This document shows positions 43,764-52,784 of a stretch of DNA of 64,000 bases, in pieces. Position numbers and translations under genes: made by a program. Every line of letters begins with the position of its first letter. The first letter of the stretch is position 1. The notes beneath the pieces were generated by a model. That model had not been told where the DNA came from, did no database searches, and worked only from the letters and a program-made list of their open reading frames with translations. The stretch covers positions 47,047-111,046 of the forward strand of contig WJYK01000015.1 of assembly GCA_009668225.1 (NCBI GenBank). The letters are read 5' to 3'. This DNA is from Enterobacteriaceae bacterium RIT693. GTDB lineage: Bacteria > Pseudomonadota > Gammaproteobacteria > Enterobacterales > Enterobacteriaceae.

Positions 43764-44072
43764 TCACTCCCTCTCTTCATCAATGAGCAACAACGTGCCG
43801 TGACTACCGGGCAGAACGCAATGTATTGCCTTTCGGGGGATGAGATAATAATCCCCGGCCTCCAGGGTGAATATTTTATCATCCACGACGAGCGTCATTT
43901 GCCCTTCAATGACCACCAGTAACTCCTCAAATTTGGCATGACACTCATTCGGGATCCCTTCCCCTCCCATTTTGATAAGCTTGATATTGGTTTTTCCAAC
44001 ATGGCCAAGCAGTCGTGAGCGCCATAAAACAGGTAATTTTCCCGCAATTTCTATTAATGATCCCGTAGACAT
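43764..44072 (-). CDS. Cupin-domain protein, function unknown
   Basis: Single-domain cupin of 102 aa. The two cupin motifs are visible: a motif-1 stretch (PNECHAKFEELLVVIEGQMTLVV) and a motif-2 stretch (LEAGDYYLIPRKAIHCVLPG). There is no signal peptide. Metal-ligand positions (His and Glu in motif 1, His in motif 2) look partly kept, so it could bind a metal, but no substrate can be named. I do not recall this gene between ydbJ and ydbK in E. coli K-12, so it may be an accessory insertion. Confidence 0.8.
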   Translation of the reverse strand: MSTGSLIEIAGKLPVLWRSRLLGHVGKTNIKLIKMGGEGIPNECHAKFEELLVVIEGQMTLVVDDKIFTLEAGDYYLIPRKAIHCVLPGSHGTLLLIDEERE

Positions 44073-44317
44073 CGTATCGCCTTATTCTGATAAAGCGCTA
44101 CCCATACCGCATCTTGCTCACGTTACAAATTCTTAATCACCATAAGATATTCAGGTAACACATTTCACTCACGCTTCACGTTATGCCTGGATCAATTTGT
44201 GCACTCGGAGGTTCAGCAACTTCAAGCAAATACATGAGCGTACTATAATTGGGGATTATTACGGGACTCGAGGTAAGCAGGCGGGTCCCTTTATTTTGCG
44301 CAATGTAAGGGTGTCTT

Positions 44318-47300
44318 ATGATCACTATCGACGGCAACGGTGCAGTCGCCTCCGTGGCGTTTCGTGCCAGCGAAGTAATTGCCATCTATCCTATTACCCC
44401 CAGCTCAACAATGGCGGAGCAGGCTGATGCCTGGTCCGGTGACGGCAGAAAAAACGTCTGGGGTGATACGCCTCGCGTCGTCGAGATGCAGTCGGAAGCC
44501 GGTGCGATTGGCGCGGTACACGGGGCGCTACAAACCGGCGCCCTCTCCACCTCGTTTACCTCATCGCAGGGTTTGCTGCTGATGATCCCGACGTTGTACA
44601 AGCTGGCAGGCCAGCTGACGCCTTTTGTTCTTCATGTTGCCGCGCGTACCGTAGCCACCCACGCGCTCTCCATTTTTGGCGACCACTCGGACGTGATGGC
44701 CGTGCGCCAGACCGGCTGCGCCATGCTGTGTGCCAGCAGCGTTCAGGAAGCTCAAGATTTCGCGCTGATTTCACATATTGCGACGCTTAAAAGCCGCGTG
44801 CCGTTTATTCACTTCTTCGACGGCTTCCGCACCTCGCACGAAATCAACAAAATTGTGCCGCTGGCGGACGATACCCTTCGCGGCCTGCTGCCGCAAAAAG
44901 AGATCGATGAACATCGCGCCCGCGCCCTGAACCCGGAACATCCGGTGATTCGCGGCACGTCGGCCAACCCGGACACCTACTTCCAGTCCCGCGAAGCGAC
45001 CAACCCGTGGTACAACGCGGTTTACGCGCATGTTGAACAGGCGATGAACGACTTTGCCGCCACCACGGGCCGCAGCTACCGCCCGTTTGAGTATTACGGG
45101 CACCCGGAAGCGGAGCGCGTAATTATCGTGATGGGCTCCGCCATCGGCACCTGCGAAGAAGTTGTCGATGAATTGCTGACCAGGGGCGAAAAAGTCGGCG
45201 TGCTGAAAGTTCGCCTGTACCGCCCCTTCTCCGCCGAACATTTACTGGAAGTTCTGCCGCAAACCGCGCGCCAGGTGGCGGTGCTTGATCGCACTAAAGA
45301 GCCAGGCGCTCTTGCTGAGCCGTTGTATCTCGACGTGATGACCGCGCTTGCCGAAGCCGTGAGCCGCGGTGACCGTGAAACGCTGCCTCGCGTCATCGGT
45401 GGCCGCTACGGGCTGTCGTCGAAAGAGTTCGGTCCGGAATGCGTGCTGGCTATCTTTAACGAGTTAAGTGAAGCCAAACCGCGCCCGCGCTTCACCGTGG
45501 GTATTTATGACGACGTGACCAACCTGTCACTGCCGTTGCCGGAAAATACGCTGCCTAACCGCGCCAAACTGGAAGCGCTGTTTTATGGTCTGGGCAGCGA
45601 CGGCAGCGTCTCGGCCACAAAGAACAACATCAAAATTATCGGGAACTCCACGCCGTGGTTTACCCAGGGCTACTTCGTTTATGACTCCAAAAAGGCCGGT
45701 GGCCTGACGGTTTCGCACCTGCGCGTCAGCGAACAGCCAATCAACTCCACCTATCTGATTGAGAAGGCCGATTTCGTCGGCTGTCACCAGCTGCAGTTTA
45801 TCGACAAGTACCAGATGGCCGAGCGCCTGAAGCCCGGCGGTATTTTCCTGCTGAACACGCCTTACGCCGCCGACGAGGTGTGGAGCCGCCTGCCGCAGGA
45901 AGTTCAGGCGGTGCTCAATAAGAAGCAGGCTCGCCTGTACGTCATTAACGCGGCGAAAATCGCCCGCGAGTGTCATCTTGGTGCCCGCATCAACACCGTG
46001 ATGCAGATGGCGTTCTTCCACCTGACGCAGATCCTGCCGGGCGACACCGCGCTGGCGGAGCTGCAGGGCGCGATTGCCAAAAGCTACAGCAGCAAAGGGA
46101 CGGAAATCGTCGAACGTAACTGGCAGGCGCTGGCGCTGGCTCGTGATTCTCTGGCCGAAGTGCCTCTGCAGGCGGTTAACCCGGAAAGCGCGATGCGCCC
46201 TCCGGTGGTATCCGACGCCGCCCCTGACTTTGTGAAAACCGTCACCGCCGCCATGCTCGCTGGGCTTGGCGATGCCCTGCCGGTTTCCGCGCTGCCGCCT
46301 GACGGCACCTGGCCAATGGGCACTACCCAGTGGGAAAAACGCAACATTGCCGAAGAAATCCCTATCTGGAAGCCGGATATCTGTACCCAGTGCAACCACT
46401 GCGTGGCGGCCTGCCCGCACTCGGCTATTCGTGCCAAAGTGGTTCAGCCGGAGGCAATGGATGGCGCCCCGGAAGCCCTGCAGTCGCTGGACGTGAAGTC
46501 CAGGGATATGCGCGGCCAGAAATACGTGCTGCAGGTAGCGCCGGAAGATTGCACCGGCTGTAACCTGTGCGTGGAAGTTTGCCCGGCGAAAGACCGTCAG
46601 AACCCGGAAATCAAGGCCATCAATATGATGTCCCGCCTTGAGCACGTTGCAGAAGAAAAAGAAAACTACGACTTCTTCCTCGCGCTGCCGGAAATCGACC
46701 GCGCCAGCCTGGAGCGCATCGACATTCGTACTTCTCAGCTGTTAACACCGCTGTTTGAATACTCCGGCGCCTGCTCCGGCTGCGGTGAAACGCCGTACAT
46801 TAAAATCCTGACCCAGCTGTTCGGCGACCGCATGCTTATCGCTAACGCCACCGGCTGCTCGTCTATTTACGGCGGCAACCTGCCGTCCACGCCGTACACC
46901 ACCGACGCCAACGGCCGCGGGCCAGCCTGGGCCAACTCGCTGTTTGAGGATAACGCCGAATTTGGGCTGGGCTTCCGCCTGACGGTGGATCAGCACCGCG
47001 CCCGCGTCATGCGTTTACTGAGCCAGTTTGCCGATAAACTTCCGGCCGAGCTTAATGAGCAGCTTCACGCGGAAGCGACGCCGGAAGTTCGCCGTGAACA
47101 GGTTGCCGAACTGCGTAAACACCTGGCCAACGTAGACGATCCTGACGCGCGTCAGCTGGTCACCGACGCCGACGCGCTGGTGGAGAAATCCATCTGGCTG
47201 ATTGGCGGCGACGGCTGGGCTTACGACATCGGCTTTGGCGGCCTCGACCACGTGCTGAGCCTGACCGAGAACGTCAATATTCTGGTGCTGGATACGCAGT

Positions 47301-47845
47301 GTTACTCCAATACCGGAGGCCAGGCTTCTAAAGCGACACCGCTCGGCGCCGTCACCAAGTTCGGCGAGCACGGCAAACGCAAGGCGCGTAAAGATCTGGG
47401 CGTCAGCATGATGATGTACGGTCACGTGTATGTCGCACAGATTTCGCTGGGGGCGCAGCTTAACCAGACGATGAAGGCCATTCAGGAGGCGGAAGCCTAC
47501 CCAGGTCCGTCGCTGATCATCGCCTACAGCCCTTGCGAAGAGCACGGTTACGATCTGGCGCTGAGCCATGACCAGATGCGTCAGCTGACCGCCACCGGCT
47601 TCTGGCCGCTCTACCGATTTGACCCACGTCGCGCGGACGAAGGCAAGCTGCCGCTGGCGCTGGACTCCCGTCCGCCGTCCGATGCGCTGGCAGATACGCT
47701 GATGAAGGAGCAGCGTTTCCGTCGCCTGAATGCCCAGCAGCCGGAAGTCGCCGAGCAGCTCTGGAAAGACGCCGCGGCAGATTTGCAGAAGCGATATGAT
47801 TTCCTGGCGCAGCTGGCGGGTAAAGCGGAGAAGGTTAGCGAATAA
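44318..47845 (+). CDS. nifJ: Pyruvate:flavodoxin/ferredoxin oxidoreductase (YdbK/NifJ)
   Basis: Large single-chain pyruvate oxidoreductase (1175 aa) that converts pyruvate and CoA to acetyl-CoA while reducing flavodoxin or ferredoxin. N-terminal pyrimidine-binding domain (YPITPSSTMAEQAD); central domains; two [4Fe-4S] motifs, CTQCNHCVAACP and CTGCNLCVEVCP; a third cluster with a Cys in CSGCGETPY; and a C-terminal TPP-binding region (GGDGWAYDIGFGGLDHVL, TQCYSNTGGQ). Length and order match E. coli YdbK. It is convergent with dbpA, with a REP-like repeat between. Confidence 0.96.
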   Translation: MITIDGNGAVASVAFRASEVIAIYPITPSSTMAEQADAWSGDGRKNVWGDTPRVVEMQSEAGAIGAVHGALQTGALSTSFTSSQGLLLMIPTLYKLAGQLTPFVLHVAARTVATHALSIFGDHSDVMAVRQTGCAMLCASSVQEAQDFALISHIATLKSRVPFIHFFDGFRTSHEINKIVPLADDTLRGLLPQKEIDEHRARALNPEHPVIRGTSANPDTYFQSREATNPWYNAVYAHVEQAMNDFAATTGRSYRPFEYYGHPEAERVIIVMGSAIGTCEEVVDELLTRGEKVGVLKVRLYRPFSAEHLLEVLPQTARQVAVLDRTKEPGALAEPLYLDVMTALAEAVSRGDRETLPRVIGGRYGLSSKEFGPECVLAIFNELSEAKPRPRFTVGIYDDVTNLSLPLPENTLPNRAKLEALFYGLGSDGSVSATKNNIKIIGNSTPWFTQGYFVYDSKKAGGLTVSHLRVSEQPINSTYLIEKADFVGCHQLQFIDKYQMAERLKPGGIFLLNTPYAADEVWSRLPQEVQAVLNKKQARLYVINAAKIARECHLGARINTVMQMAFFHLTQILPGDTALAELQGAIAKSYSSKGTEIVERNWQALALARDSLAEVPLQAVNPESAMRPPVVSDAAPDFVKTVTAAMLAGLGDALPVSALPPDGTWPMGTTQWEKRNIAEEIPIWKPDICTQCNHCVAACPHSAIRAKVVQPEAMDGAPEALQSLDVKSRDMRGQKYVLQVAPEDCTGCNLCVEVCPAKDRQNPEIKAINMMSRLEHVAEEKENYDFFLALPEIDRASLERIDIRTSQLLTPLFEYSGACSGCGETPYIKILTQLFGDRMLIANATGCSSIYGGNLPSTPYTTDANGRGPAWANSLFEDNAEFGLGFRLTVDQHRARVMRLLSQFADKLPAELNEQLHAEATPEVRREQVAELRKHLANVDDPDARQLVTDADALVEKSIWLIGGDGWAYDIGFGGLDHVLSLTENVNILVLDTQCYSNTGGQASKATPLGAVTKFGEHGKRKARKDLGVSMMMYGHVYVAQISLGAQLNQTMKAIQEAEAYPGPSLIIAYSPCEEHGYDLALSHDQMRQLTATGFWPLYRFDPRRADEGKLPLALDSRPPSDALADTLMKEQRFRRLNAQQPEVAEQLWKDAAADLQKRYDFLAQLAGKAEKVSE

Positions 47846-47856
47846 TCGGGGGGAAT

Positions 47857-47896
47857 GACCCTCACCCCGGCCCTCTCCCTGGAAGGGAGAGGGGGA
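47857..47896. repeat. REP-like palindrome, copy 4, between nifJ and dbpA
   Basis: GACCCTCACCCCGGCCCTCT leads into a hairpin with arms CCTCTCCCT and AGGGAGAGG around GGA. A decayed partner (GGATGAGGGGG, near 47918-47928) follows. It lies between the ends of two convergent genes, like copy 1 after paaZ and copy 2 after feaR. Confidence 0.75.
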
Positions 47897-47936
47897 ATGA
47901 TGGTGGGGAAAAGGTCAGGATGAGGGGGAAGATCGT

Positions 47937-49319
47937 TTATTTCAGCAGGCGAACCTTCACCGACTTGCCTTTTATCTTCCCTTGCTGCAGCTGCTTCCAC
48001 GCGTGACGCGCCACGGACTGGCGCACCGCAACGTAAACATGGATTGGGTGGACGTCGATTTTGCCGATGTCCGTACCTTCCAGCCCCATATCTCCGGTTA
48101 ACGCGCCCAGAATATCGCCTGGACGCATTTTGGCTTTCTTGCCGCCGTCGATGCACAGCGTCGCCATTTCTGCTTCCAGCGGCTTCACGGAGACGCCGGA
48201 CGGCACCTGCTGCCATTTCAGCGAAAGATTCAGCATTTCAGCCAGCACGCTCGCGCGCTGCGCTTCTTCCGGGGCGCAGAAGCTGATAGCCAGCCCGCTT
48301 TGCCCGGCTCGCGCGGTACGGCCAATGCGGTGAACGTGCACTTCCGGGTCCCACGACAGCTCGTAGTTAATGACCATTTCCAGCGCTTTAATATCCAGCC
48401 CACGTGCCGCAACGTCCGTTGCCACCAGCACGCGGCTGCTGCCGTTGGCAAAACGCACCAGCGTCTGGTCGCGGTCGCGCTGTTCCATGTCGCCGTGCAG
48501 CGCTAACGCACTTTGATGTCGCTCGTTCAGCGCATCGCACACGGCCTGGCAATCTTTTTTGGTGTTGCAGAACACCACGCAGGACGCCGGCTGATGCTTG
48601 CTGAGCAGCGCCAGCAGCAGGCCGATTTTGCCCCCGCGGGAGATTTCATAAAACTGCTGTTCAACGGACGGCAGCTCATCAACGGTATCAATTTCGATAG
48701 TCTGCGGGTCGCGCTGAATTCGCCCGCTGATAGCGGCAATGGCTGCAGGCCAGGTGGCGGAGAAAAGCAGCGTCTGGCGTTTGGCCGGCGCATGGGCAAT
48801 CACTTCATCGATGGCGTCGGCGAAGCCCATGTCCAGCATACGGTCGGCTTCGTCCAGCACCAGCGTTTGCAGAGCCTCCAGCTTCACCGTTTCTTTTTTC
48901 AGGTGATCTAACAGGCGGCCCGGCGTGGCCACGATAATGTGCGGCGCATGCTGTAACGAGTCACGCTGTACGCCAAACGGCTGGCCGCCACACAGGGTTA
49001 AAATTTTAATATTTGGCATGTAGCGTGCCAGGCGACGCAGCTCTTTGGCGACCTGGTCGGCCAGCTCGCGGGTTGGGCACAGCACCAGCGACTGGGTTAA
49101 AAACTGGCTGGCATCAATGTGCTGCAGCAGGCCAAGACCGAAAGCAGCCGTTTTGCCGCTGCCGGTTTTTGCCTGCGCACGGACGTCTTTTCCGGCCAGA
49201 ATGGCGGGCAAGGCCGCTTCCTGAACGGGCGTCATTTCGTGATACCCCAGTTCGCTAAGGTTGGCGAGTTGTGCTTCAGGTAAAGCGTTCAGTGCGGAAA
49301 AAGCGGTCACAATGGTCAT
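47937..49319 (-). CDS. dbpA: DbpA, ATP-dependent DEAD-box RNA helicase
   Basis: RNA helicase (460 aa) that acts on 23S rRNA in large-subunit assembly. All motifs are present: Q-motif region (GYHEMTPVQEAALP), motif I AQAKTGSGKTAAF, motif II VLDEADRML, motif III SATWP, motif VI HRIGRTARAG. The C-terminal about 75 residues form the DbpA-specific RNA-binding RRM (KIDVHPIHVYVAVRQSVARHA) that recognises 23S rRNA hairpin 92 in E. coli. It is convergent with nifJ; in E. coli several genes and the Rac prophage region lie between the two. Confidence 0.96.
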   Translation of the reverse strand: MTIVTAFSALNALPEAQLANLSELGYHEMTPVQEAALPAILAGKDVRAQAKTGSGKTAAFGLGLLQHIDASQFLTQSLVLCPTRELADQVAKELRRLARYMPNIKILTLCGGQPFGVQRDSLQHAPHIIVATPGRLLDHLKKETVKLEALQTLVLDEADRMLDMGFADAIDEVIAHAPAKRQTLLFSATWPAAIAAISGRIQRDPQTIEIDTVDELPSVEQQFYEISRGGKIGLLLALLSKHQPASCVVFCNTKKDCQAVCDALNERHQSALALHGDMEQRDRDQTLVRFANGSSRVLVATDVAARGLDIKALEMVINYELSWDPEVHVHRIGRTARAGQSGLAISFCAPEEAQRASVLAEMLNLSLKWQQVPSGVSVKPLEAEMATLCIDGGKKAKMRPGDILGALTGDMGLEGTDIGKIDVHPIHVYVAVRQSVARHAWKQLQQGKIKGKSVKVRLLK

Positions 49320-49413
49320 CTCTTAATAATAACAGGCAGGCGCGTATGCTAGCAGATTCGCGTGGTTCAGGCGTGAGTTTATCAATTTTGCTGCGTTAGC
49401 GAGTGAAACAGTA

Positions 49414-49445
49414 AAAACGGTGCCTTTCGCTAAGGCACCGTTTTT
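49414..49445 (-). terminator. Rho-independent terminator of the DUF1543 gene
   Basis: A 12-bp perfect stem (AAAACGGTGCCT / AGGCACCGTTTT) with a 7-base loop, flanked by A-run and T-run. It lies about 20 bp after the DUF1543 stop, between it and the dbpA promoter, and could act in both directions. Confidence 0.85.
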
Positions 49446-49463
49446 CCGTAGAGAACAAGAACG

Positions 49464-49967
49464 TTATTCGCTAATGGGCAAATAGCCCTGCCATTCTGGC
49501 CTGAAGCGTTCGCCCTGCTCCGCTTTTTCCAGATGGATAAAATAATCCCCCACGCTTTCTAGCTGCAGGCAGTCATCGACATCTTTCAGGTTGTCTTTGT
49601 GCTGCTGGTAGCTGTCGACCAGCAGGCTGGCAATCGCCTTCTCTTTTGCCTGGGCCGGATTTTCCGCTACAAAGAAATCAAACTCATGCAGCTCCGCCAG
49701 CGTTTTCGGGCTGTAGCCGCCGACATTCACAAAAAAGAGCTTTGGCGTTTGCTCAACGGGTTTATCTGAAAGACTAATGCGGTAGCCGTCGGCCCAGCGC
49801 AGCTTGCCGTAACCGTCGATATGGATTTTATCTTTGTCACCAAACCAGGCCGCCCGCAGCGCAGGCCAGGCATCCTCTGGCTTTTCTGCGGCCACAAACT
49901 GGACGTCATGCACTTCGATATTGGATTTTCCGGCATTGCCGCCCACATAAAAGACGTAAAGTTCCAT
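49464..49967 (-). CDS. DUF1543-family protein, function unknown
   Basis: Cytosolic protein of 167 aa with two related halves: MELYVFYVGGNAGKSNIEVHDVQFVAAEKPEDA and KLFFVNVGGYSPKTLAELHEFDFFVAENPAQAK. This duplicated pattern of (L/K)xFFV-x-x-GG followed by E-x-H(D/E)xxFxxA fits DUF1543. No signal peptide or catalytic motif is visible. It stands alone between its terminator and a divergent DUF2000 gene. I can offer no function. Confidence 0.8.
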   Translation of the reverse strand: MELYVFYVGGNAGKSNIEVHDVQFVAAEKPEDAWPALRAAWFGDKDKIHIDGYGKLRWADGYRISLSDKPVEQTPKLFFVNVGGYSPKTLAELHEFDFFVAENPAQAKEKAIASLLVDSYQQHKDNLKDVDDCLQLESVGDYFIHLEKAEQGERFRPEWQGYLPISE

Positions 49968-50156
49968 TCGTTCTCCTTATTTTTCGCTGTATAAAATAAT
50001 ACATAACGATGGGTATTTGAACGCCTTTATTCAGATAAAACGCGGCTTAAAGATTGATCGTAAACAGGAAGCCAGATAAAAAAATGATTACTATGCTTTG
50101 GCTTTGCGTCCTAAGCTAAATCAGAGGACGCGCTTAATGGCAGATAAGGAGCCAGA

Positions 50157-50576
50157 ATGTTCGAAGATAATGACTATAAGCTTTATGTCATCGTGAACCG
50201 CACCGCCGACGTCAGCGTGCAAATGAATGCCGTGGGCCACCTTTGCGGCGGTATTATGCTCAAAGCGGATGAGCCTAAATTTCATGATTATCCCAACCAG
50301 GAAAGCGGCTTCAGTGCTTATATGAACCATTATCCGGTGGTGGTGCTTCAGTCTAAGAACAGCAGCCAGCTGGCGACGGCGCTTGAGAAATGCCGGGAAG
50401 AAGGCGTGCTGTATAACTTCTTCACCACCACAATGCTTTCGCACTCTTCCGAACAACAAATCAAAGATACGCTCGAAACGCCCTTCGCCGATCTCGACTT
50501 CGTGGGCATTGCGCTCTACGGTGAAACCGAGAAGCTCAAGCCCGTGACCAAAAAGTTTTCGGTCTTTAAAGGCTAA
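50157..50576 (+). CDS. DUF2000-family protein, function unknown
   Basis: Protein of 139 aa (MFEDNDYKLYVIVNRT start; GHLCGGIMLKAD; and the C-terminal segment LDFVGIALYGETEKLKPVTKKFSVFKG), matching the DUF2000 pattern, a family with a peptidyl-tRNA hydrolase 2-like fold. AAGGAGCC precedes the ATG. No active-site claim can be made. It lies alone, divergent from the DUF1543 gene, at the edge of the AT-rich fimbrial region. Confidence 0.8.
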   Translation: MFEDNDYKLYVIVNRTADVSVQMNAVGHLCGGIMLKADEPKFHDYPNQESGFSAYMNHYPVVVLQSKNSSQLATALEKCREEGVLYNFFTTTMLSHSSEQQIKDTLETPFADLDFVGIALYGETEKLKPVTKKFSVFKG

Positions 50577-50621
50577 GCCGCCGGGTAATAATGCGGGCAC
50601 ATTGCGTTGTTACCCTGGTCT

Positions 50622-50747
50622 TTACCCTTCGTCTCCGGCATAGAAATTGATGATGTCATCCTCAAACCAACAACCCACTTTGTAGTACATCGCGCAGCCA
50701 ATCAGGAAGCTGGCAATCAGTATTAATGCCGTCAAAAATCCTTTCAC
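50622..50747 (-). CDS. Possible 41-aa small membrane protein or lipoprotein
   Basis: A GTG-initiated frame of 41 codons plus stop. The start follows GGAG at a suitable distance. The product begins KGFLTALILIASFLIGCAM, a hydrophobic segment with a lipobox-like LIGC, and ends in a charged tail (EDDIINFYAGDEG). It could be a small inner-membrane protein or a small lipoprotein. No family is recognised. Evidence is the ribosome site, the coherent membrane segment and the acidic tail only. Confidence 0.4.
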   Translation of the reverse strand: MKGFLTALILIASFLIGCAMYYKVGCWFEDDIINFYAGDEG

Positions 50748-52154
50748 TTCGAAACGCTCTCCAATAACTCAAGCTGTGATATTGACAGGCCGGGCAAAAA
50801 AAAGTTCAGCGGCGAAACTATTCTGCTCCAGCCATTTACCGACAATCACAGACGCTCCGGTCTTTGCGATGACAATTCTGTCACAGCGCTCTGATTAACT
50901 AAGGCGGCCAATTGTCTGAGCACATCAGGTGCCATTGTGTCCGATAACCACCTTCATTTCAAAAGCGTCACCAGTTTCTTTTTCGGCAGTAAACTCGGGT
51001 CTGCGGCAAATCCTCATAGCGCGACGACAGCGTTTCGCCGCAGAGAACGCATTCATCATTAAATGACATGACGCCAGTTGAATTTATCCGAAGTCTCCAG
51101 AAAGTCGAAGAGCTCTGATTTATCACTGCACTGATTTTGGCCTGGCTTACAGCTTGTGTCTGCCCTAACAACAACGTTCGAAATCTCTTGTGTCCGTGAT
51201 CTAACGCACGCTTTTGAGCGGTCTGGACAGATAACATAAGCAGTCGTCTAATTCTATACTGCTAAGACAACGGTGCTGAAAGGCTTTCCCGTTTTAGTAC
51301 ATAGCGTGCTGCCACAAACACAGTCGGTGTCTCTGAATCACCAACCATATTTTATGCTAAAAAAAAGAAACATCATGGATAAATGCTCCATCAAGCACCG
51401 CGATGTAATACCAGTGCATATCTAACGCCTTCTCCCCCATAAAAATAAAACTCACATCGTGAGTATGTAAATTTAATTAAATCAATAAAACCCTTTAAAA
51501 ACAACTGGGTAAATAACACCATACACATTTAAACATATTATCCCCCACCATCACATCAAAAATATTTCAAATTATGTATTAAACTTGTTTTTAGGATTTT
51601 AGTCTTTAATTATCACCAAAAATCACCACATGCAGAATAAAAAACCACAAAAACAACATTCAACAGTGAGCAAATAAAAGGCTCTATCACCCAACCGCCT
51701 ATTTTTTAAAGAAAAAATCACGCAAATGGACAAAACACAAAAATAAACATTTTATTATTAACAACAAAGCTGTGTTACCCCCCCATTGCACTGAGATAAT
51801 AATCACCTCTAAAATACAGCCCTAAACAAGAGCGAGTAAGCAAATAGACATTTATATTTAATAAGCTCTCGCTATACATTAATTAGGCAAAAATAAACAA
51901 CAAATTTATTGCCACGTCGAAAAACGACAACATGACATTAGGTTATTTAAACAAGAAGCCATCTGCATGATACGCATCAGATGAGTTCACCACGCCTTAT
52001 AAAAAAGGCAACTCTGTCGGGAGCGCTACATTATAAAATGTATAGCACCCGACATATAAATGAACGTAATTACAAAACTGTCATTACATTCGTAAAATAA
52101 TCGATGGGATATTCCCACCGATGCATTTTCATTACTCTTCGATAGGAATTCGAT
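50748..52154. other. Long AT-rich region upstream of the fimbrial operon
   Basis: About 1.4 kb without a convincing gene. An 89-codon minus-strand frame at 50968-51237 ends with a small Cys-containing stretch (DECVLCGETL), but it has no good ribosome site and no recognised family; it may be a gene remnant. From about 51480 to 51960 the plus strand is A- and C-rich, poor in G. A small hairpin CTCAC-ATC-GTGAG occurs near 51452. No invertible-element repeats of the fimS kind and no recombinase gene were found. The fimbrial promoter should lie here. Confidence 0.5.
51993..52054 (+). promoter_or_regulatory. Tandem hairpins in the fimbrial operon leader
   Basis: A small hairpin (GCCTT-ATAAAA-AAGGC, 51994-52009) is followed by a larger nested one at 52015-52054. 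The outer stem TGTCGGG / CCCGACA encloses an inner stem GCTACATT / AATGTATAGC with one bulge. It lies about 100 bp upstream of the first fimbrial gene. There is no following T-run, so it looks more like an mRNA leader structure or operator than a terminator. Confidence 0.5.
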
Positions 52155-52700
52155 ATGACTTTTAAAACCAAATTACTTTCAACCGTATTATTAGCAGGTA
52201 TGTCAACCGCCAGCCTGAATGTATTCGCAGCGCCTTCATCAGAAGTGACGCTACAAGGGATTCTGACGAATACTACCTGCAATGTCACCATCAATGGTGG
52301 TAAATCTATCCTGAACGTCGGTGTATTTAATACCAAAGTCGGCGGTACTGATGCCAGCTTCACCGCACCAAATGCCATTTCAGCCCAGCAGGTGGATATG
52401 CCGGTTACCCTGACAGGGTGCGCTAAAGCAGAGAAAGGTGAGCTTCTTATTCAGGGGATCACGTCTGTAAGTAACAATGAGCAAAACTTATTTGTGGCTC
52501 AGGATAACCAAACTACCGGCTTTATGATTCAGGACGGCCAGGGTCAGACTGTCAGCAACGGTAAGGGTACCGAAGTGGCCATGGCAGACAATGAAACCAA
52601 CGCTGCCTATACCTTTAAAGTTGGTATGGGTACCACTAATACAACGCCAGAAGCCGGGACTTACAGCGCTCCAATTCTGGTTTCTTATATCGTTAACTGA
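52155..52700 (+). CDS. Fimbrial subunit, probable major pilin
   Basis: Exported pilin (181 aa). Signal peptide MTFKTKLLSTVLLAGMSTASLNVFA with cleavage before APSS. The mature protein is Ig-like with the pilin cysteine pair (TNTTCNV and LTGCAKAE), and it ends in a pattern of alternating residues with a penultimate hydrophobic stretch (APILVSYIVN), the usual donor-strand acceptor end. It is the first gene of the operon and nearest to the promoter, which fits the most abundant subunit. A short gap and the first chaperone gene follow. Confidence 0.88.
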   Translation: MTFKTKLLSTVLLAGMSTASLNVFAAPSSEVTLQGILTNTTCNVTINGGKSILNVGVFNTKVGGTDASFTAPNAISAQQVDMPVTLTGCAKAEKGELLIQGITSVSNNEQNLFVAQDNQTTGFMIQDGQGQTVSNGKGTEVAMADNETNAAYTFKVGMGTTNTTPEAGTYSAPILVSYIVN

Positions 52701-52784
52701 TCCTGCATCCGCAGTCGTTAACAAGGAGGCAGCGCAGATTATCACTGCGCTGCCTAACTCCTTTTATGATTTAACGAGAGACAC

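Noticed and set aside
49320..49463. Small RNA FnrS, which in E. coli lies near dbpA
   Set aside because: The gap contains only the DUF1543 terminator and a short promoter region; no FnrS-like sequence was recognised.
50968..51237. 89-codon minus-strand frame with a small Cys-rich end
   Set aside because: There is no good start signal and no recognised family; it may be a gene remnant but cannot be supported as a gene.
51241..52154. Search for a fimS-type invertible promoter switch
   Set aside because: No pair of matching inverted repeats at a plausible distance and no tyrosine recombinase gene were found nearby.
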